Shown here in pieces: positions 6,611 through 6,742 of a DNA stretch of 6,742 nt; the stretch's first letter is position 1; every line of letters starts with the position of its first letter. Source of the stretch: Gammaproteobacteria bacterium (lineage in GTDB: Bacteria > Pseudomonadota > Gammaproteobacteria > HTCC5015); NCBI GenBank assembly GCA_020630145.1, contig JAHDBX010000095.1, positions 1-6,742 of the forward strand. Direction: 5' to 3'. The position numbers and the translations under genes are program-made. A model generated the notes under the pieces. The model saw only the letters and a list, made by a program, of their open reading frames with translations. It was not told where the DNA came from and did no database searches.

Positions 6611-6730
6611 ATCTTTGTAATCTACGCTATGCTTTTTATAACCGCGTTTAAGTTGTTTCTTTTTATCTCGAAATACTTTGGCTTGATTAAATTGCCGCTG
6701 ATATTTTGCCACCGGGTTATTTTTCTTCAT
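6587..6730 (-). CDS. small basic protein, 47 residues (DUF7230-like), function unknown
   Basis: A short gene reading leftward from ATG 6730 to TGA 6589-6587. It has the best ribosome site in the window: AAGGAG (6742-6737) six bases before the ATG. The product is very rich in Lys and Arg. It begins MKKNNPVAKYQRQFNQAKVF, continues RDKKKQLKRGYKKH and ends NPLLAA. From memory, the NPVAK...FN...F-R-D-K-K...KRG--KH pattern matches small gammaproteobacterial proteins filed as DUF7230; I cannot check this. No membrane segment or metal site is seen. The basic FRDKK...KRGYKKH part loosely recalls the ribosome-binding part of the rescue factor ArfA, but the key ArfA signature KKGKGSY is absent, so I do not call it ArfA. 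The last eight or so codons and the stop lie within a terminator hairpin. The promoter must be beyond the right edge of the window. Confidence 0.75.
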   Translation of the reverse strand: MKKNNPVAKYQRQFNQAKVFRDKKKQLKRGYKKHSVDYKDKNPLLAA

Positions 6731-6742
6731 AATAAACTCCTT

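Noticed and set aside
6587..6730. Calling the small basic gene arfA
   Set aside because: The hairpin arrangement and basic character fit, but the conserved KKGKGSY core and the N-terminal DNA-L-AL pattern of ArfA are missing.
1..6742. Search for a mobile element, CRISPR array, tRNA, riboswitch or defence island
   Set aside because: No repeats, transposase motifs, cloverleaf-like sequences or known defence domains were seen; apart from the hairpin-embedded stop the window reads as conserved chromosome.

Overview
The window looks like ordinary chromosome from an AT-rich (roughly 40% GC by eye) gammaproteobacterium. The evidence is the classic rsmA(ksgA)-apaG-apaH order, a QorA-type quinone oxidoreductase very close to the E. 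coli protein, a GcvR-like double-ACT protein, and a LemA plus HtpX-like M48 protease pair. A marine lineage near Cellvibrionales is a guess; nothing in the window fixes the genus. I see no mobile element, CRISPR array, tRNA or rRNA.

Left part (1-2408, + strand): the 3' three quarters of rsmA (16S rRNA dimethyltransferase), then apaG, then apaH (Ap4A hydrolase), then a small lipoprotein with a BPSL0067-like, NlpC/P60-type Cys/His fold. The genes are tightly spaced and co-directional, so they are probably one operon. A weak hairpin at the end of the lipoprotein gene may close it.

Middle part (2409-5040, + strand): a 95-base gap with a possible promoter, then lemA and, 35 bases later, a 634-residue membrane M48 metalloprotease. 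Its N-terminal half is HtpX-like, and its 300-residue C-terminal extension ends in a TerB-like acidic helical segment. The pair is probably an envelope or membrane quality-control unit.

Right part (5041-6742, - strand): three genes read leftward. First comes a 47-residue, very basic small protein (6730-6587) with an excellent Shine-Dalgarno sequence. A GcvR-like ACT-domain protein follows, and then qorA, whose start lies inside the end of the ACT gene. qorA converges on the protease gene with only 13 bases between stop codons.

The most interesting structure is at 6560-6610. A strong intrinsic terminator is embedded in the end of the small-protein gene, with the stop codon in the apical loop of the hairpin. 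Translation of the small protein and termination ahead of the ACT gene are therefore physically in conflict. This suggests either translation-dependent read-through or hairpin processing that yields stop-less messages, as known for arfA.
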